Shown here: in pieces, positions 1 to 12,690 of the stretch | Position numbering within the stretch: position 1 is the stretch's first letter | Layout: every line of letters begins with the position of its first letter | Assembly (NCBI RefSeq): GCF_000006565.2 | Contig: NC_031473.1 | Span: 868,001 to 932,000, forward strand | DNA from: Toxoplasma gondii ME49 | Taxonomy: Eukaryota; Apicomplexa; Conoidasida; Eucoccidiorida; Sarcocystidae | Direction of reading: 5' to 3' | Length of the DNA stretch: 64,000 nt | The notes under the pieces: model-generated | What the model saw: only the letters and a program-made list of their open reading frames with translations | Told to the model about the DNA's origin: nothing | Database searches by the model: none | Translations under genes and position numbers: made by a program

Positions 1-95
1 GACTGTCTGTCGGGCTGCATGCATACGGTGAGCAACATGCGAACTCGAGGGTCGGCGAGAAGCTTCTCGAGGAGAGACGCAAGTCCCGCCATCAT
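1..95 (-). CDS. Partial unknown protein, truncated by the window edge
   Basis: A minus-strand frame opens at tandem ATG codons (95 and 92) and runs off the window edge. It encodes about 31 residues: a leucine-rich, helix-like stretch beginning MAGLASLLEKLLADPRV, with regular amphipathic spacing and no stop. Codon use looks coding, but the frame is also open upstream of the ATG, so this could be an internal exon. No family is recognisable from so little. It would be divergently oriented to the uL24m gene, sharing the 1.4-kb spacer. Confidence 0.35.
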   Translation of the reverse strand, partial: MMAGLASLLEKLLADPRVRMLLTVCMQPDRQ

Positions 96-1241
96 TCCTT
101 CTCCCGTTTGCCGCTTTCTTGTGAATGAGACATACCGGCTGCGTCGTCCCGTTGACCACGTGGCGCCGCGGAGTCTCCTCGCAAGACGCGAAACGCGACA
201 AATGAGAGAGAAACTCCCGCAGCAGCGGACGAATCCGGGCAGAGAGGTGCTGCCTTCCGTTTGTACGCCAAGAGATGTGCAAAACGTGTGGAAATCCTCG
301 AAACCACCGCGAGAAACACCCAGTCACAGACCAACGCCTGCAGAACAGCTCGGGGAGGACCCGAACTGCGAGTAGGAAGGGAAAGCCTTGCGTTTTCTGC
401 CGGTTCCGCGCGTCGTTCTTGAGAATTTTTTCGACCGCTCCTTGAGTCGAGTCTTGTCGAAAGATTAGTCCTCTGTCTCTTTTGCCTTTTCTTCGCTTTC
501 CTCCGACCCTGGAACGGCGTCTTCTGGAGGCACCTGTTCACTGGATACTTTCGCGCGCGCCGCGAAGTGTACGTTCCTCCGAGAATTTGTGAAGAAACAG
601 GATTTCTGAGAGTTTCCTTGGCATAACGTCGTGGAGGTCGATGCTGCGTACGCCGTCGACGTGGGTGACACTTCCTGTGTGCCTTAACAGCGCAGCTGTC
701 GATTCGCATCGAATCTGAACGCCGTCTCATATTCGGTACATGCCTCGCGCTTTTTCCTCTCCTGTTGGCGTGAAGTATTTGATGGAACGACTGCGTTCTG
801 CGTTTCTTCTCTTCCTTCCCTGCAGTCTCGTGACGCCGGGACGCAGGGTCGAGGCGTCGAAACAAGTTTTTCTTCGTGTATGGTGGGCAAGTTCGCGTCC
901 ATCTTCTCGTCTGTCTCCTCGATGAAACACGCCAGTCCGAGCTTGTTGCTCTCAGTCCTTCGTCTTTTTTTCGAGGGGGAGATGCAGCCAACGCATAGGT
1001 GTTGAAGACATCGGAGAATCTGTTCCGACAGCCTGTCTATTGGAGAGAAACCGCAGGTCTACATGGCGTGCTTTTGCTTGTCCGCCCAAGTGCCGCTGCT
1101 TTTCTTTTAAAAAACAAGGAATCTCCGAGCTTCCCTCTCTGCCGAGATCAGACTCCCGTCGACTCCGACTCTTACGTGACAGTCTTTCAGGGAGGGGCAT
1201 CCGTTTCTCGGAGCAAGTGCATGTAAGGTTGTGTGGCCTTC

Positions 1242-1249
1242 TGCATGCA
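1242..1249. promoter_or_regulatory. TGCATGCA element upstream of uL24m
   Basis: Palindromic TGCATGCA lies 257 bp before the uL24m ATG, with a second copy about 100 bp downstream of it. It matches the [T/C]GCATGC[G/A] word reported (from memory) as enriched in T. gondii ribosomal-protein promoters, and also the core bound by one apicomplexan AP2 domain in Plasmodium and Cryptosporidium. Function here is inferred from position only. Confidence 0.4.
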
Positions 1250-1260
1250 CACAAGTGAAA

Positions 1261-1289
1261 ATATATACATATATATATATATATATATT
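1261..1289. repeat. TA dinucleotide microsatellite
   Basis: An almost pure run of alternating A and T with one internal CA interruption lies between the two TGCATGCA words upstream of uL24m. TA repeats like this are common in Toxoplasma intergenic DNA and introns and often vary between strains. Confidence 0.8.
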
Positions 1290-1342
1290 TACATGTGTGT
1301 TTCGCCTCTCGCGTTCGACTTCGGGAGTGGACTTCTTCGAGT

Positions 1343-1350
1343 TGCATGCA
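1343..1350. promoter_or_regulatory. Second TGCATGCA element upstream of uL24m
   Basis: Exact second copy of the palindrome, 156 bp before the uL24m start codon. Paired spacing around a TA repeat suggests a core promoter region. No TATA-based argument is possible in this lineage. Confidence 0.4.
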
Positions 1351-1505
1351 GGTCGATGCACGTGGTGTTCGCGCCGAAGATCAGATTGTCAGCGCGCATG
1401 TTCTGTTAGTCGAAAGTCTCCAGAGCTCCCGTTCAACAAGCGTCTCCTTCATCTGCGTTTCTCATCGCAGTCCCGTCTCGTCTTGCATTCATCAACTTTT
1501 CCGCC

Positions 1506-4500
1506 ATGTCTCGTTACGTGAAAGTCTACCGAAAGGTGATGAATCTGCAGAGGCGCAAGACGCCTTTGCCGTGGACGCCGACCTTCCTGGAGTTCTCTAA
1601 AGAGCCTTCAGTTCCCTTCCCTGTCAGAGAGAAGGTGAGAAAGGGCATTCCAAAATAGGCAACCAGAGTGTCGTTTGAATGTCTTTCGCATCCGTCGCTC
1701 TCTTGGCCATCTTTCAGTCATCTGCCACCCAACTGGCCACGCGCGCACCACGCGCTCTGCGTTCACGGAGCTAGCCAGTGTCAAACCGAAAAAACGAAAG
1801 GGCGAAAGAGTGCCACCCTAGTGGACACTGGAAACAGCCAATGTATATTTATCTGTGTGCGTGCATGTGAATATGTATATTTGTATATCTGGTGGTGCGG
1901 ATAGGTAGAGAGGTAGATAGACACATGCGTACGTATGTATTGTATAGTGATGTGGAGAGAGAGATATATATAGGTATGTATGTGTCTGGGGGTGTGAATA
2001 TGTTTGCCTGTCCAAATAGCGAGATGTGTGGTCTTCTGGTTCCGTCCCTTGACATGTAGAGAGATGGAGAGGCAAGTGGAGAATCGTCGCGGCTACAGGT
2101 TGGGCGTTGTTTGAAGTTTTTTCTGTGTGTTTTGTCTTCGCTTCCAATGCGTGTTCGTCCGTTCCTTTTCGCGTCCTCGAGTCACTCGAAAATCCACAGT
2201 ACCGTTTGTTTTTCCTTCCGTTCGTTCCTCGGCTATATTCTCTCTCGATAGCTGCAACCGGCGCCCATCGACCTGTCATACTACCTCAACATGGAGGTCG
2301 GCGACCTCGTGGAGGTAAGGAAAGAAGAAAGAGAGAGAGAAGAAATGCGAAGAGAGAAGAGAAGGTCGCGAAGAAAACAAAAAAAGAAGGGTGGACAAAG
2401 AAAAAGACAAATGGACTATGCATCTCGCGAAAGTACAACCGCAGGATGGAAAAAGCAAAGAGACGCCGGGTGAAGCGAAGAAAGGCGAAAGAACCGGAAG
2501 ACCGCAGAGTGAGAATTCAGAGGAGGCAGCGCTGCACTATGTGTTGAAACAGATTTGCAAGAGTTTTTCTGTCTTGGACTTTTGTTTTTCGGTAAACGTA
2601 CGAAATTCCCGATGCTTCTCGCTCTCTTTTTCACTCGTGTATGTCAAAATAGCAGAGCTCGGAGCAGCAAGGGGAAGGTGCAAGGGCGCGAGAAATGTGA
2701 GCAGTGGCTTGCTGCACCTTCTCATTCTTGCCTCTCTTCCTCGGGTGTATGTACACCGCAGGTGCTTCATGGCCCCGACTGTGGTCGCCAGGGCGTCGTT
2801 CTGTCCATCAGCAAAAAGCGAAACACGGTCGTCGTTGACGGGTGCAACATGGTACGTTTCATTTTGCTGTAGAAGAAGGTCGTTTCTGTCTAAAAAGCCG
2901 AGGACTCCCACTGTATCGCGCGTGCAAGGGGTCCCAGCCTCGCGTGTTCTTTTCAGACCCTTGGGGATTGTGGTGCGTTGCCTCTGCTTTGTCGGATCCA
3001 GGTGTTCAATTCAACTTAAAAATCTCACGATTCAGTGTCAAACGGGGAGCCTGGCCACGGGTTAACTCGAGAGCATGAGGTCACAGCGGAGGTGTCTGAT
3101 TCGCCCTCTTCTGTTTAGGCTGAGTACAAATCGTCATCATACGATGAGAAAACGAAAAACGGGGCAGGGTATCGTGTGGGGTCTTTCGAGGTGTTATCGG
3201 AGGCGACTAAAGTTGAATTTTCAGTCTGGGTTGACAAAGCTTTTTCAGTCGACTTTGTCGCTCTCGAGGTTTTACTTGGAGAGAAGCTCCAGCTCCGCTC
3301 GAACGGAGAAGTCGAGGTGCAGACCGTGTATTTCGCCGCCAAGTCCCAGGAACAGCAGAGAGCCTTCTGCGTATACAGTCGGAGTGTGTAGGCAGAGTTT
3401 CGGACTGAACGCTGTTCGCATTTGCGTGTTGCTGATTTCTTATTTCTTTAGAAGAAAAGCTTCTGGAACCCAGGCGTCGGCGCTTCGCTAATCACGCAAG
3501 AAATGCCTATACACATTACGAACGTCGCCCTCCTCGACCCCGTTGTCAAGTAAGAAAAACCTCGAATTCGCGTGAGCATCTGGACACAGACCCCGGCAGT
3601 CGTATATCCATGCAAGCGTGTGAAGATGTTCAACAAGCACACTATGTGAATACACACAATTACTACATATATATGTATATATTTATATAGGTATAGATGT
3701 ATATGTGCAGGTATATGCGTCACTATGGACTGCTGATTTACGGATCTGCGTACAAAAATGTGGCATGCGTAGATCAGCAACTGTATGGACGAAGTGAGGC
3801 GGGTGAGCGTCTTTGGAAAAGTCGTGATTGTTTTCAAGAACTGCATGCGGCTGTTCGCGGGAGTGTGTTCGGACAAAGCCGAATTTGCGCGAGTAGACTT
3901 TAGGATGCATACAAAACTGGAAGCGTAGACTGCGTACAGATGTCAATCGGAAGTGCCCAGGAAAAGTCGCTGCGGCGCTGTGGGTGTGCAGACGGCCGAC
4001 GCGGGTCAAGAGACGCTTCATGATGAACGGCGAGTGTGTGCGGATCTCGAAGCTTTCCGGTAAGCAGGGACGTTTTGGAGCTTTTCACTCTTTATAGCCA
4101 CAGGAAGTGTGGCAAAGAAAAGGTAAAAATGCTGGGCCTGTGCGTGTATCGATGATGTTCGTTCTACGGACGAGCAACTCCTTTTGCCACTCAAACCTTC
4201 TGGAGGTTGGCTCTACCAAAGGTAGACAGTTAGCGGGGAAAGTCGGTCACAGAGAGCTTCTTACGTCGTCCCCGAATATCTCTTTCCACCAGCATATGTC
4301 TGCATGTAAGTCCGCTAAACGCGTCCACCCGTCTCGCTGATCTATACGTACATGTAGTAGGTTTGCCGTTCCGAAACGGACTCACTCTTCACGAAAGGAC
4401 GGAGACAAAACGGAATCTCGAGAACCGCAGTTCGCCGAGTCTGTCTGTACTCGTGCATGTTTCTGTAGCGTATGCACTCCGACGTATGGAACCAAACACC

Positions 4501-4826
4501 TGTGCATTTTTCCTCTATGTGCCTTTTTTTCGAAATCTGAGCAGGAAGTGCAATGCCGGAGCCCGTGTCCACCTCTGCGTTGCGGCAGCCGAATTTGTAT
4601 CAGGAGTATTTGCGCCAGAAGGCCCTCGGTCCCCCGCTCAAAGTAAGCAGCGAAATGGAAATGCCACAAGTTTCTCCAAGCGTGTCCACACATTTTGCGA
4701 TAGAATGCGGATCTACACTCACAAGCTCGACGCTACCTTCATGCTGAAAATCACTGGAATGCCCTTTATATAAATATCATCACCTTATTTAAATATTTGG
4801 TTTGTTGTATTATATAAGTATACGTG

Positions 4827-4857
<31 letters not shown>

Positions 4858-5131
4858 ATTCGTGTGCGTTTCGGGGTGTGATTAGTGGTCTTTGTTGTTT
4901 TCAACGGTGTCTGCAGGAAGCGCATTCGCTTTCTTCGGGTTTGAGATATAGCCGGGGGATGCCTAGAACGTTTTTGCGTTTTTTCAGGCAAGCTATGCAC
5001 GACCGGATCCTCTCCATCTGAAAATTCTCCAGAGGCTCGCGAGGCACATCAGTTGGGGTCAAGGTTCGCCGTTGCCGACGGCAGAGAATCCTCGAGTGAA
5101 CTCTCCAGAGCCTATGGCCCTGCGGCGCTGA
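1506..5131 (+). CDS. MRPL24: Mitochondrial large-subunit ribosomal protein uL24m (MRPL24)
   Basis: Eight exons give a 248-residue protein: 1506-1634, 2252-2314, 2762-2851, 3119-3175, 3452-3549, 3992-4059, 4545-4642, 4988-5131. All junction phases agree. uL24 binds 23S-type rRNA early in large-subunit assembly. The KOW core is visible in exons 2-4: MEVGDLVE, then HGPDCGRQGVVLSISKKRN, then VVVDGCNM. Exons 5-6 carry the family's second signature: EMPIHITNVALLDP, then RPTRVKRRF and VRISKLSG. The C-terminal extension (exons 7-8) and the family resemblance point to the mitochondrial rather than cytosolic (eukaryotic uL24/RPL26) form. The donor of exon 4 is gtgggg, chosen because the closer gtatcg at 3169 breaks phase. 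The start is the first ATG of the N-terminal exon. A cleavable targeting peptide is not obvious, though the N terminus is basic. Confidence 0.87.
2315..2408. repeat. Polypurine (GA-rich) tract in uL24m intron 2
   Basis: Immediately after the exon 2 donor, nearly 95 bases are almost purely A and G on the plus strand, with only a few T or C interruptions. Such tracts can form triplex or R-loop structures and can act as intronic splicing enhancers. I can state only the composition. Confidence 0.6.
4825..4854. repeat. TA microsatellite in uL24m intron 7
   Basis: An uninterrupted alternating TA run of about 30 bases in the last intron of uL24m, similar to the one in its promoter. Likely length-polymorphic. 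Confidence 0.8.
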
Positions 5132-8100
5132 TGTGAGTTTTAACCGATTTTCCATCCAGTAACTGAACGTTTCACAAGCGATCGAGCTTGAAGTTGTCTG
5201 TCTGTTTGTTTTGAGAAAAACAGGTGGATGCCTCTAAATAGGTCCGTTGAGGGGAGAAAGTCTACCAGAGGAGAAGATTTTTAAAACGGTTGCAGTGATG
5301 AAGACTGGTTGTGTCGCTGTTTTCCTTCCGTCTGTGTTGCTGGGCGAGCACTGCTTTCTTCTTCTGCACCTCCCTGTTTTCTACCAAGTCTCTGTTTGTA
5401 CTTGGGATTTTCTGGCCAGCTGTGCCTCGCCCTCTCCTGTGAGCAGCGGCCAGCCAAGGCGGTTGTCCATATTTCTGCTTTCCACGTTGGAGTCTAACAA
5501 GCATACCTACACGCTTTTTTTGTAGAGGTACCGTACTTCCTTATCCATCTTTTCCCCCGTATCAGTTGTGCGGAGAGTGGCGGATTGGAACTGTTCAAGA
5601 TTCTTGCCACGAAAACTCTTCCATTCAGCTGCCAAAAAAAACTACCGTCAAAGTTTTTCTTTCGTTCGACTTTCACTGACATGGACACCACACAGTCAGT
5701 TGTTTGCGCGTGTCTGTCGGGAGACGGGGCAGTGTCTCGTCCTCGCTCAGGTTTACAATATAACACTGATGTATATGTATCATGTGTTCTTGCAACCTGA
5801 AGCTAACTGTGTGCTGGGATAGAAAGGATGACTAACAGCGCAGCCGAGCTAGGGAACCGAACCATTTTCGGAGTAAACCAGACAAGATGTTCTTGTGTGT
5901 CTTTACCTTCCGTCTGCCGTCGCAGCTGCCGCGATGCTCTGTAGTGCGGCACAGCCAGCGTACACTTGCATGCAGTCGTTGCATTGAAACTCCACACTGT
6001 AGCATCGAAGGTATTTTTCGCATGCGTTGTTTGAAACTGCCAACTCCCCGCGATGAAAAACGCGCAAACTACTGGAACTTGTACGATGTCACTTGCCCGG
6101 AGACAAGTGGCGCGCATGGGGTGGCTGAAACTTCGAGGATAGGAAAAGAGTAGAGAAACTCAATTCCCCGTGGACGTGGAATACCTCAAACACAACAGAG
6201 TCCGTTCTGGACCCGTGCCTTCTGTATGCTAGGCGACTGAGTGTCGAGTGTCGCAGTCTGACAGAGCTACGCAGGCTCTTCTCTCTGTTGCTGCTGCCGC
6301 ACAAGAACCATGAGGCGGGCGAAACTCGAGAAATCCAGGCCTTCCTTTTCTGGGGGAAACACTTGGAATGTTTCCTTTTTTTCCGGGTCTTCGGTGGCAG
6401 GACCGTCAGGGGCACTCCCGCTGTCGGAAATGTGATGTGGCCGAGCGTGTATATCCTGACAGAAACGAGAAATGCTAGCTAGAGGAGCGCAGTAGGTGAA
6501 AATCGGATCGCATGTTCAGGGAGTCACAGGGGCGTTTTATGTGCGAAGCCATGCATGCGACAAAAACCTGCTCTTATGTGTTCGGCCTTCCTTCCAACGA
6601 AAGCACTGGCGAGTGAATGCACCGAACAGATGTTTTTTGTCTGCGTGCACAAAAGCAGTTATGGAACAGGAGAAAGCACTGTACGCCCACCTGGGGAAAC
6701 CCAAGAGCCCCGAGGCTGCTTTCCTTTTCAGAAGAAATCCCTCCAGTTTTCTGAGTGGAGCGAGGAAGTGGACAAGACCTGGATGTCTTGAACGCGTCAA
6801 AAAGCGACGTTAGTTCTGCTCCTAAAGACAGCAAGCAACAGCCAGCTACACAAAACCCGTGAAACGCACATCTTGCCGCGTCTGGTACGCGTTCCGGCAT
6901 TCAAAGGCGTCAAATACTCACATGTGAGTGTACCTCCAGCCGATGTGAAAAAGGGAAGGATCCGAACAGCAGTAGTATGCAGAGCAGTAGGAACGGTCTC
7001 CAGAGCCGACGCACCGATACAGGTCGCCTTTTCGGTTCCAAAACAAAGTTGATTTCTGTCAGACTTAGTTAAACGGGGCAATGGTTCTTTCCGGAATAAC
7101 CGAGACCGCGCAAACAGGAAAGCTCACAGAGAAATGGGCCGTTGCCGTGGACCGGAACTTGGAGAGTCTACACTTTGCCGTAGAAGTGAGTGGAGAAAAA
7201 GAGAAGCGCCGGCGATTTCGTTTCCCTGGCAAACACTTTCCCGTTTCCGTGTGTTTTCACCACAATGGCGTGTGTTGCAAAAGTCTCGATTGTCACTGCT
7301 GTGATAAAGCGTTTCTTCTGCGGAACAGCAATCAAGTCCTCTCATTGGTGAATCAGTTCTCCCACTTAAACAAGGTTGACTGGTAAGAAAGCGAATGGTG
7401 GGGAGGAGGGGCCAAGTTACTTATTTTCGTCTGTGTAAAATTCGAGGAGCCATGAACTTTCAGCAGGTACCCTAGTGTTCTGAACCTCGGATGTGGCATC
7501 CGCCTCGCACTGCTGGTCCGTAAATATTGGTAACCTTACATTTGTGTGTGCGCCTCATTCCTCACCTGATAAATTCACTTTATATTTGTGGAGTAAGTAA
7601 CTTAACCCTTCCTTGCTAAGGAAGAAACTGACCTGTTGAAACGCAGATACACAGTCGTGTGCTTCCTGTCGAGAAGCACGCCTCTCTTAGCGCGTGTGGC
7701 TGTGGTCGCTACGTCAGCAAAACCTGTGGTTAGATCGCCTTCGCCGAAAACTAGAAATCAAACTGGAGATGTCGACCTTGTACGAAACTGATCAATTGGT
7801 GTGCTGGTTTTCTTATATCTTATGTCATCTTGAACACAACACCCGGATTTGTTCTCGACCTCAGAACGTTGTGCTACATCTTCAACACACACTTATCGCG
7901 CATTGAACACTCACGCGTACCGTTGTTGTCTTTGAGAAAGATTCCTTCAGCTCTTCAATATCATCGCTCGATAGCAGCAAGCTAAGCTGTGATACGTCGG
8001 AACAAAGAAAATACTGTGTCACGTGCCTGTCCGAAGCTCCCTTCTAGCAAAGAGACCGGGGCGGCAGCAGTTGAAGTGTCGCCTCTGATGAGTGCTGTGC

Positions 8101-8187
8101 GGCAGAGATGGTTGAGCATTCCTTTACGGCAATACACTCAGAAGCACACGGGACAGATAACCGTGTTTCAGAATAGCAAGGGATCGA
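5132..8187. other. Spacer between uL24m and the MORN gene, with weak exon candidates
   Basis: This three-kilobase stretch separates the 3' ends of two convergent genes. Two candidate plus-strand segments are worth recording. One follows a good polypyrimidine acceptor near 6735 and ends at a stop at 6791, with an acidic W-containing tail. The other opens at ATG 7081, gives about 36 residues and meets a gtgagt donor at 7189. I could not link either to a complete gene. The rest is UTR-like, T- and C-rich sequence. Confidence 0.3.
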
Positions 8188-11133
8188 TTATTCTTGCGTA
8201 AAAAAGTGGGAGGGTGTTAGCCATACAGGAGTATTTTGGACTCTGTAGAGCCTGCGCAAGTTTCGGACGCTTGCTAGAGCGTCATTCAGAACTCTTTCCG
8301 GATGCAAAAGAGACAGCGAAGGGAGAGGTATTTCTGGTTCCTCTTGGTCTACGAACTGTATATCTTGCGTAATGGGTGAAAAGGCACTGAAACCCGAATG
8401 CGCCAACTCTTGACTGTCGTTTTTCCAAGAGTTCGACCCTGAGTCATTCTGCCTTTGGGAAGCGAACTCTGTAACATGGGTGGAGTTGCTTGTGCGCTCA
8501 GAGGGAACAGGCAAATAGCCTTGACGATGCAAGCTCTCTGCCGTCTTAGGACTGAGAGCGGGTGATGGAACACCCCAAAACTCTCCTGTACAAAATCCAG
8601 ATGTGACACATGGGGTCGCCTTCAAATTTGCGGCAATAGAAACAATCTTTCGGTTGGCGTATCAAGTCACCCGCCTTGTTCATCAGAAAGCGTTGCCTCC
8701 TAAAGTGTCATCACACCGTAGAAACACAATTTAGTGTATCCTTTCAGACTGGCCTTCGGCCCTCCAGAATCCACACATATTTAGTTTCTTCATTTCGATC
8801 AATCGCAATCTCACTTGATCACACTGCCAGCCCTACAGTGAAAACCGTTAAGACAAATCCAGCGAAATGTCGTTGCCAAAAAAGGAAAATGTGCGTTCCC
8901 CCCTTGATTTGTTTTTGTATCCTGCTTCAGTAGTAGGAGCATCGGGTAGTGGGAAGTACAAAAGGCACGAAAGTTCTTACCAGCGACCATAATGTCATCT
9001 GCCCATTCTCCTACGCGGACTCTCTTAGACGCGTGCGTATATGTTCCTCTCCCTTCCTGTAACGGGAAAAAAGGCAGGTCTTGTGTCTGTTCCCAGTTTT
9101 CCTCACAGGGCATTCTGGTAATTCCGTAGCCGCACGAACAACAGAGAGAGAGTTTCTCCTGTCAGCGAGTGAAATGTATTTCAAAATCTCCCTTTTTGGT
9201 TTCGTGTGGTCCTCACTTTTTTGTTCCTAACGAAAGTCCCCTCAAAAACATCTCCGTTCACCCTGCACGGGCACGAAAGAAACCAGGAAGCAGAGTGGTG
9301 TACGACGATGTACATATATGCATTATCAAGTTGTGTACGTGTTGGATCATCGATAGAAAATTGCGTGCATGGACTGCCGCCCACGGTAGAATTCGTAAGC
9401 AAACCAGCAGAAAAGATAAAATCTATAAAAGAGTTAAACTCCATAGGAAAATGAGTATACGACGGGCTTCGCGACTCTCTAGAAAGTGAGGGGAAATAAA
9501 AAGCGTCCAAACCTTACGAAGGCTGCGTTGTACGACCGTGTTCCAAAGGCAACATTACTCAAGAGAAACGAAATCGCCATGGTGCTTTTCCGGGTACCAG
9601 AACAACTTCTTGGGAATGAGCACTGCAGCGCAGGCGTATGTCATGACACAGAGGCGCTCTACGGGGTGATTTCTTGAGAGCAATATCAGAGTGCTTATAA
9701 CGGCATAAATACGTGACACGAAACTCGTCGTGTGCCACACTTGGGTTTCGTCGGCCTCTTGCTCGCTGCTGGCGACTGCCATGTCAGCCGGTTCTATTCA
9801 CCTTGGACGGCACCGGAGTGTCCACACGGCGGGATTCTTTGCCTCACATTTTCATAACGCCTTCTCCGGACTTCATGTTGTCTCTCCAGCTCCCGGTATA
9901 TACGTTGCCATTGGTGTCCACTTCCTCGCCCCAGCCGTGTCTTTCACCTGCCCGCCAGCTGCCGGTGTATCTGTTCTCAAAGCAAGAGGATAATACTGCC
10001 GCTCAGACGTAGTATTTTCCCCATTTAACGTGGTCCGTGAGTGGGGCTAATACACGAGTAAGTGTGTTTGCAAGCTCGAAGATGTCTAGATGTCTGTAGG
10101 AATGAGGTGCAGCCATGCGAAAAAAAAACTCAGCTCCAAGGATGGAGGGGTCTGCATATTTCACACGAGCAGTGTGTTCTGGTCACTCGAACCTTCAGCA
10201 GAGTCCCAGCGCGTGTGAAACGCTTGTCAGGTCATCGCGATGTTTTTATTACGTCCACACGTCTTCGTTATAAATATATAACACGCAAAAACGGTAGAAA
10301 ACGCTGCAGATGTGTCAGAGCTTACTTTCCCCCGTCCGCATCCAGCGCCTCCCCTTCGCCCCACTGCTTGTCTCGCTGCCACTGGCCACAATAGGCTCGC
10401 CGATACCTGTGCTCCAGCAGCAAAACCAGCGGAGCCACTGTTGACCAACGAAGGCGCAAGCACAAACATAGGACATTTTCCTTCGTTATACAGGAAACAA
10501 TCGATGCGTTTCATGGAAATACTTCTGGGAGGCGACGCATACGGTCATCACGGGAAGACGCAAGCATTCCCGGTGGATCCTATCTTCGATGGACAGGGAT
10601 GACAAAAGCCTCTGACTCATTCGTTCACTCACAAGTTCGATGACGGGAGTTTTTCCCACATTATCCCGTGTCCATGCCTCCGATCTTCACGCCACTGGCC
10701 CTGCAAGGCAGAAGATGTGATCAACCTGTTCCCATGGAGAAACACTTTCTTAACACGAGCAACGCAGCTGGGCCTTAAAGGAATGGGGCAAATGCTCGAA
10801 GTATTGCTCGTGTTTTGTATATACGAATGACACCAACTAATTATATTTCTCAGTGGCATATGAAGACATCTTTTGGGTGGCGTACATGCGTATGTTATCC
10901 AGCTACCTGTCAATGCTGGTGCCAATCTCAATCGAAGGGGCATATGTGTATTATACGCACGTCCATGTATGGTATTTTATCACACGCAGATAAGACCAAC
11001 AGTGGAAGGAAACTGTGCAGAGTGTTGGGATAGCCATGAGACTGGTAGACATACCTCATACGTACTACCATCGAGGTATGTCTGGATGCCGAATCCATGA
11101 CGTTTGTTGTCCTTCCATTCACCTCTGTAGCAC
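8188..11133 (-). CDS. MORN-repeat protein (5' end unresolved)
   Basis: Six minus-strand exons splice in phase: 11133-11055, 10700-10633, 10406-10326, 9970-9848, 9114-8981, 8585-8188. They give about 294 residues up to the stop. Five or six MORN (membrane occupation and recognition nexus) repeats follow each other: YRGEW...RHGFG, YEGQW...RHGHG, YCGQW...WGEGEA, YTGSW...RHGWGEE, YTGSW...SGEG, then GRGTYTHAS...GEW. Several repeats are split by introns inside the YxGxW or following segment. The last exon encodes about 130 residues of serine/proline-rich, non-repeat tail. Family knowledge: MORN proteins bind membranes or scaffold cytoskeleton, and apicomplexan MORN1 sits in the basal complex. This gene is not MORN1, which is built almost wholly of repeats. 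The first exon starts with one base of a split codon, so at least one upstream exon is missing. The open frame at 12289-12690 is a candidate. Confidence 0.75.
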
Positions 11134-12288
11134 CTGAAGTTCACAAAGGTAGCCGCGAAAAGAAGAGTACGTCGGGTTGCATACGGATCTTAGATGTTGT
11201 CTGGGTGTCCTTTGCCGTATCCCACGTTGTGCCGCTACGACAGCAACTGACCTCAAAAAGTGGGCAAGGTTGGGCCTTGATAGGAGCTGGTACTTCTTCC
11301 ATGAAGAACGAAAATACAAGACAGGTTTAAACAGTGCAGGTGACGAAAATGTCAGTCCCTAACATGTCTCGAGCAAGTGGGTGCCGAATGACAGTCGATG
11401 CCCAAAGCAGCAACAACTGTTTACTTATCTACTTCCTGTTCGTGAGTTCACGCAATTCCGATTGTCTTTGTGCATTCAGCCTGTGTTGATAATATGGAGG
11501 GGTTCAGTTCAGTAATCTCTATCCCAAGAGTTGACATGCATTCTGCCGTCAGAGGTAAATCAAATGTTGTAGAGATCGAGGACGCAGTAGCCAGTACCTT
11601 CCTACCCTGTTTGAAGGAACTAGCGGCGCGATAACGCCACATTCCCCACTACCGTGCACGCCAGGGCCCTGTATAAGCAGACAGGGAAGAATGCACGTCT
11701 CAGGAAAGTGCGTAATGCACGTTGAATCTCCTGCGCGTGCAAGCACATTGGGGTCAGAGCTCGCAAGTGTCTTTCAGCAACGTGTAACATTCACAACTCG
11801 ACAGTGACGAACATTCCACCAGACAAGGCTAGTGTAGTACAGTTGTTTAAAGACACCAGGTCTTTGCTGCGGTCAATGAGGCGGCAGACAGGTGAGAGTT
11901 CCAGTAGCGTTATACCTCTCCTCCTGTTGCAGTCAGGCCAATACAGCCTCGTAACCTTTTCGCTCAGAGGGTGTCGAAAACAGGCAGAAAAAATAAGACT
12001 GTCTTAGTTGAGATATTGACACGTGAACAGGCCATACGTCCCAGCACGTGAAGGGTACGTCACGTCCCTCACACAGCTAACCTGCAAGCCATGGTCCTTG
12101 ATTGGCCAATAAATTCGAGCTCGTGAACCATTCTTGAGACTCTTTTGGTCATTGCTGGTCAAAGCACAGAACAAGGATGGATCATGGCTGAAGATAGAGT
12201 GTGTTCCCCTTCATCAATCCAGTTCGGGAGAGCACTTGCCCCGTGGTGGCACCAACGTTGAGCTATTAGTCCTGTTGTTGGATAGTCA

Positions 12289-12690
12289 CTATGGCGCAGG
12301 TGTCAGGTCATCAAAACAATGGCCCGTACACGCTATAAGAAGCAAGCGATAAGGCTGTGAGGGGCTAAGGGCGGATTCAGTCGTTTGTTTCTGCAATCCT
12401 AAATCCCTCTCTGTAACTACAGCGCAACCGGTACGGGCAGCAACAGCGGGGGTTGACGCGTGGCGCGGCGTTCGAGGAGGCCGACTAACCCTGTTTTTCC
12501 AACGCGTCCAAAAAGACCGTTCGAGGCTGACAGTCTCATGACTTACACTCTCCAGAGTCTGACTGTTGATGCTGGTCTGGCTGTACCTGGAAACTGAAGA
12601 CAAAAGGCACGACGAGCCAGGGTTGCATTCGAGAGTCACAAATATCCTGAGAGAGCCAGAAAATGCCCCGAAGCACTTATGATGGCGCAT
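12289..12690 (-). other. Candidate upstream exon, possibly of the MORN gene
   Basis: A 133-codon open frame with an internal ATG close to its 5' end, polar composition rich in S, T and R, and no low-complexity run. A gtgtac donor lies near its 3' end in phase 2, which is the phase required by the first assembled MORN exon at 11133. That is suggestive but weak. No domain is visible. Confidence 0.3.

Larger units (their letters stand above)
96..1505. other. Spacer upstream of uL24m
   Basis: This is probably promoter and 5' UTR for the plus-strand uL24m gene. It contains long low-quality minus-strand open frames (92-991, 465-671) rich in R, S and K. They lack recognisable domains and I regard them as chance or UTR-derived. 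The only structured elements I see are two TGCATGCA words and a TA microsatellite, listed separately. Confidence 0.5.

Noticed and set aside
92..991. 299-codon minus-strand open frame
   Set aside because: Strongly biased R/K/S composition, no domain, no consistent intron structure, and it overlaps another minus frame (465-671). Probably chance openness in GC-rich UTR-like DNA.
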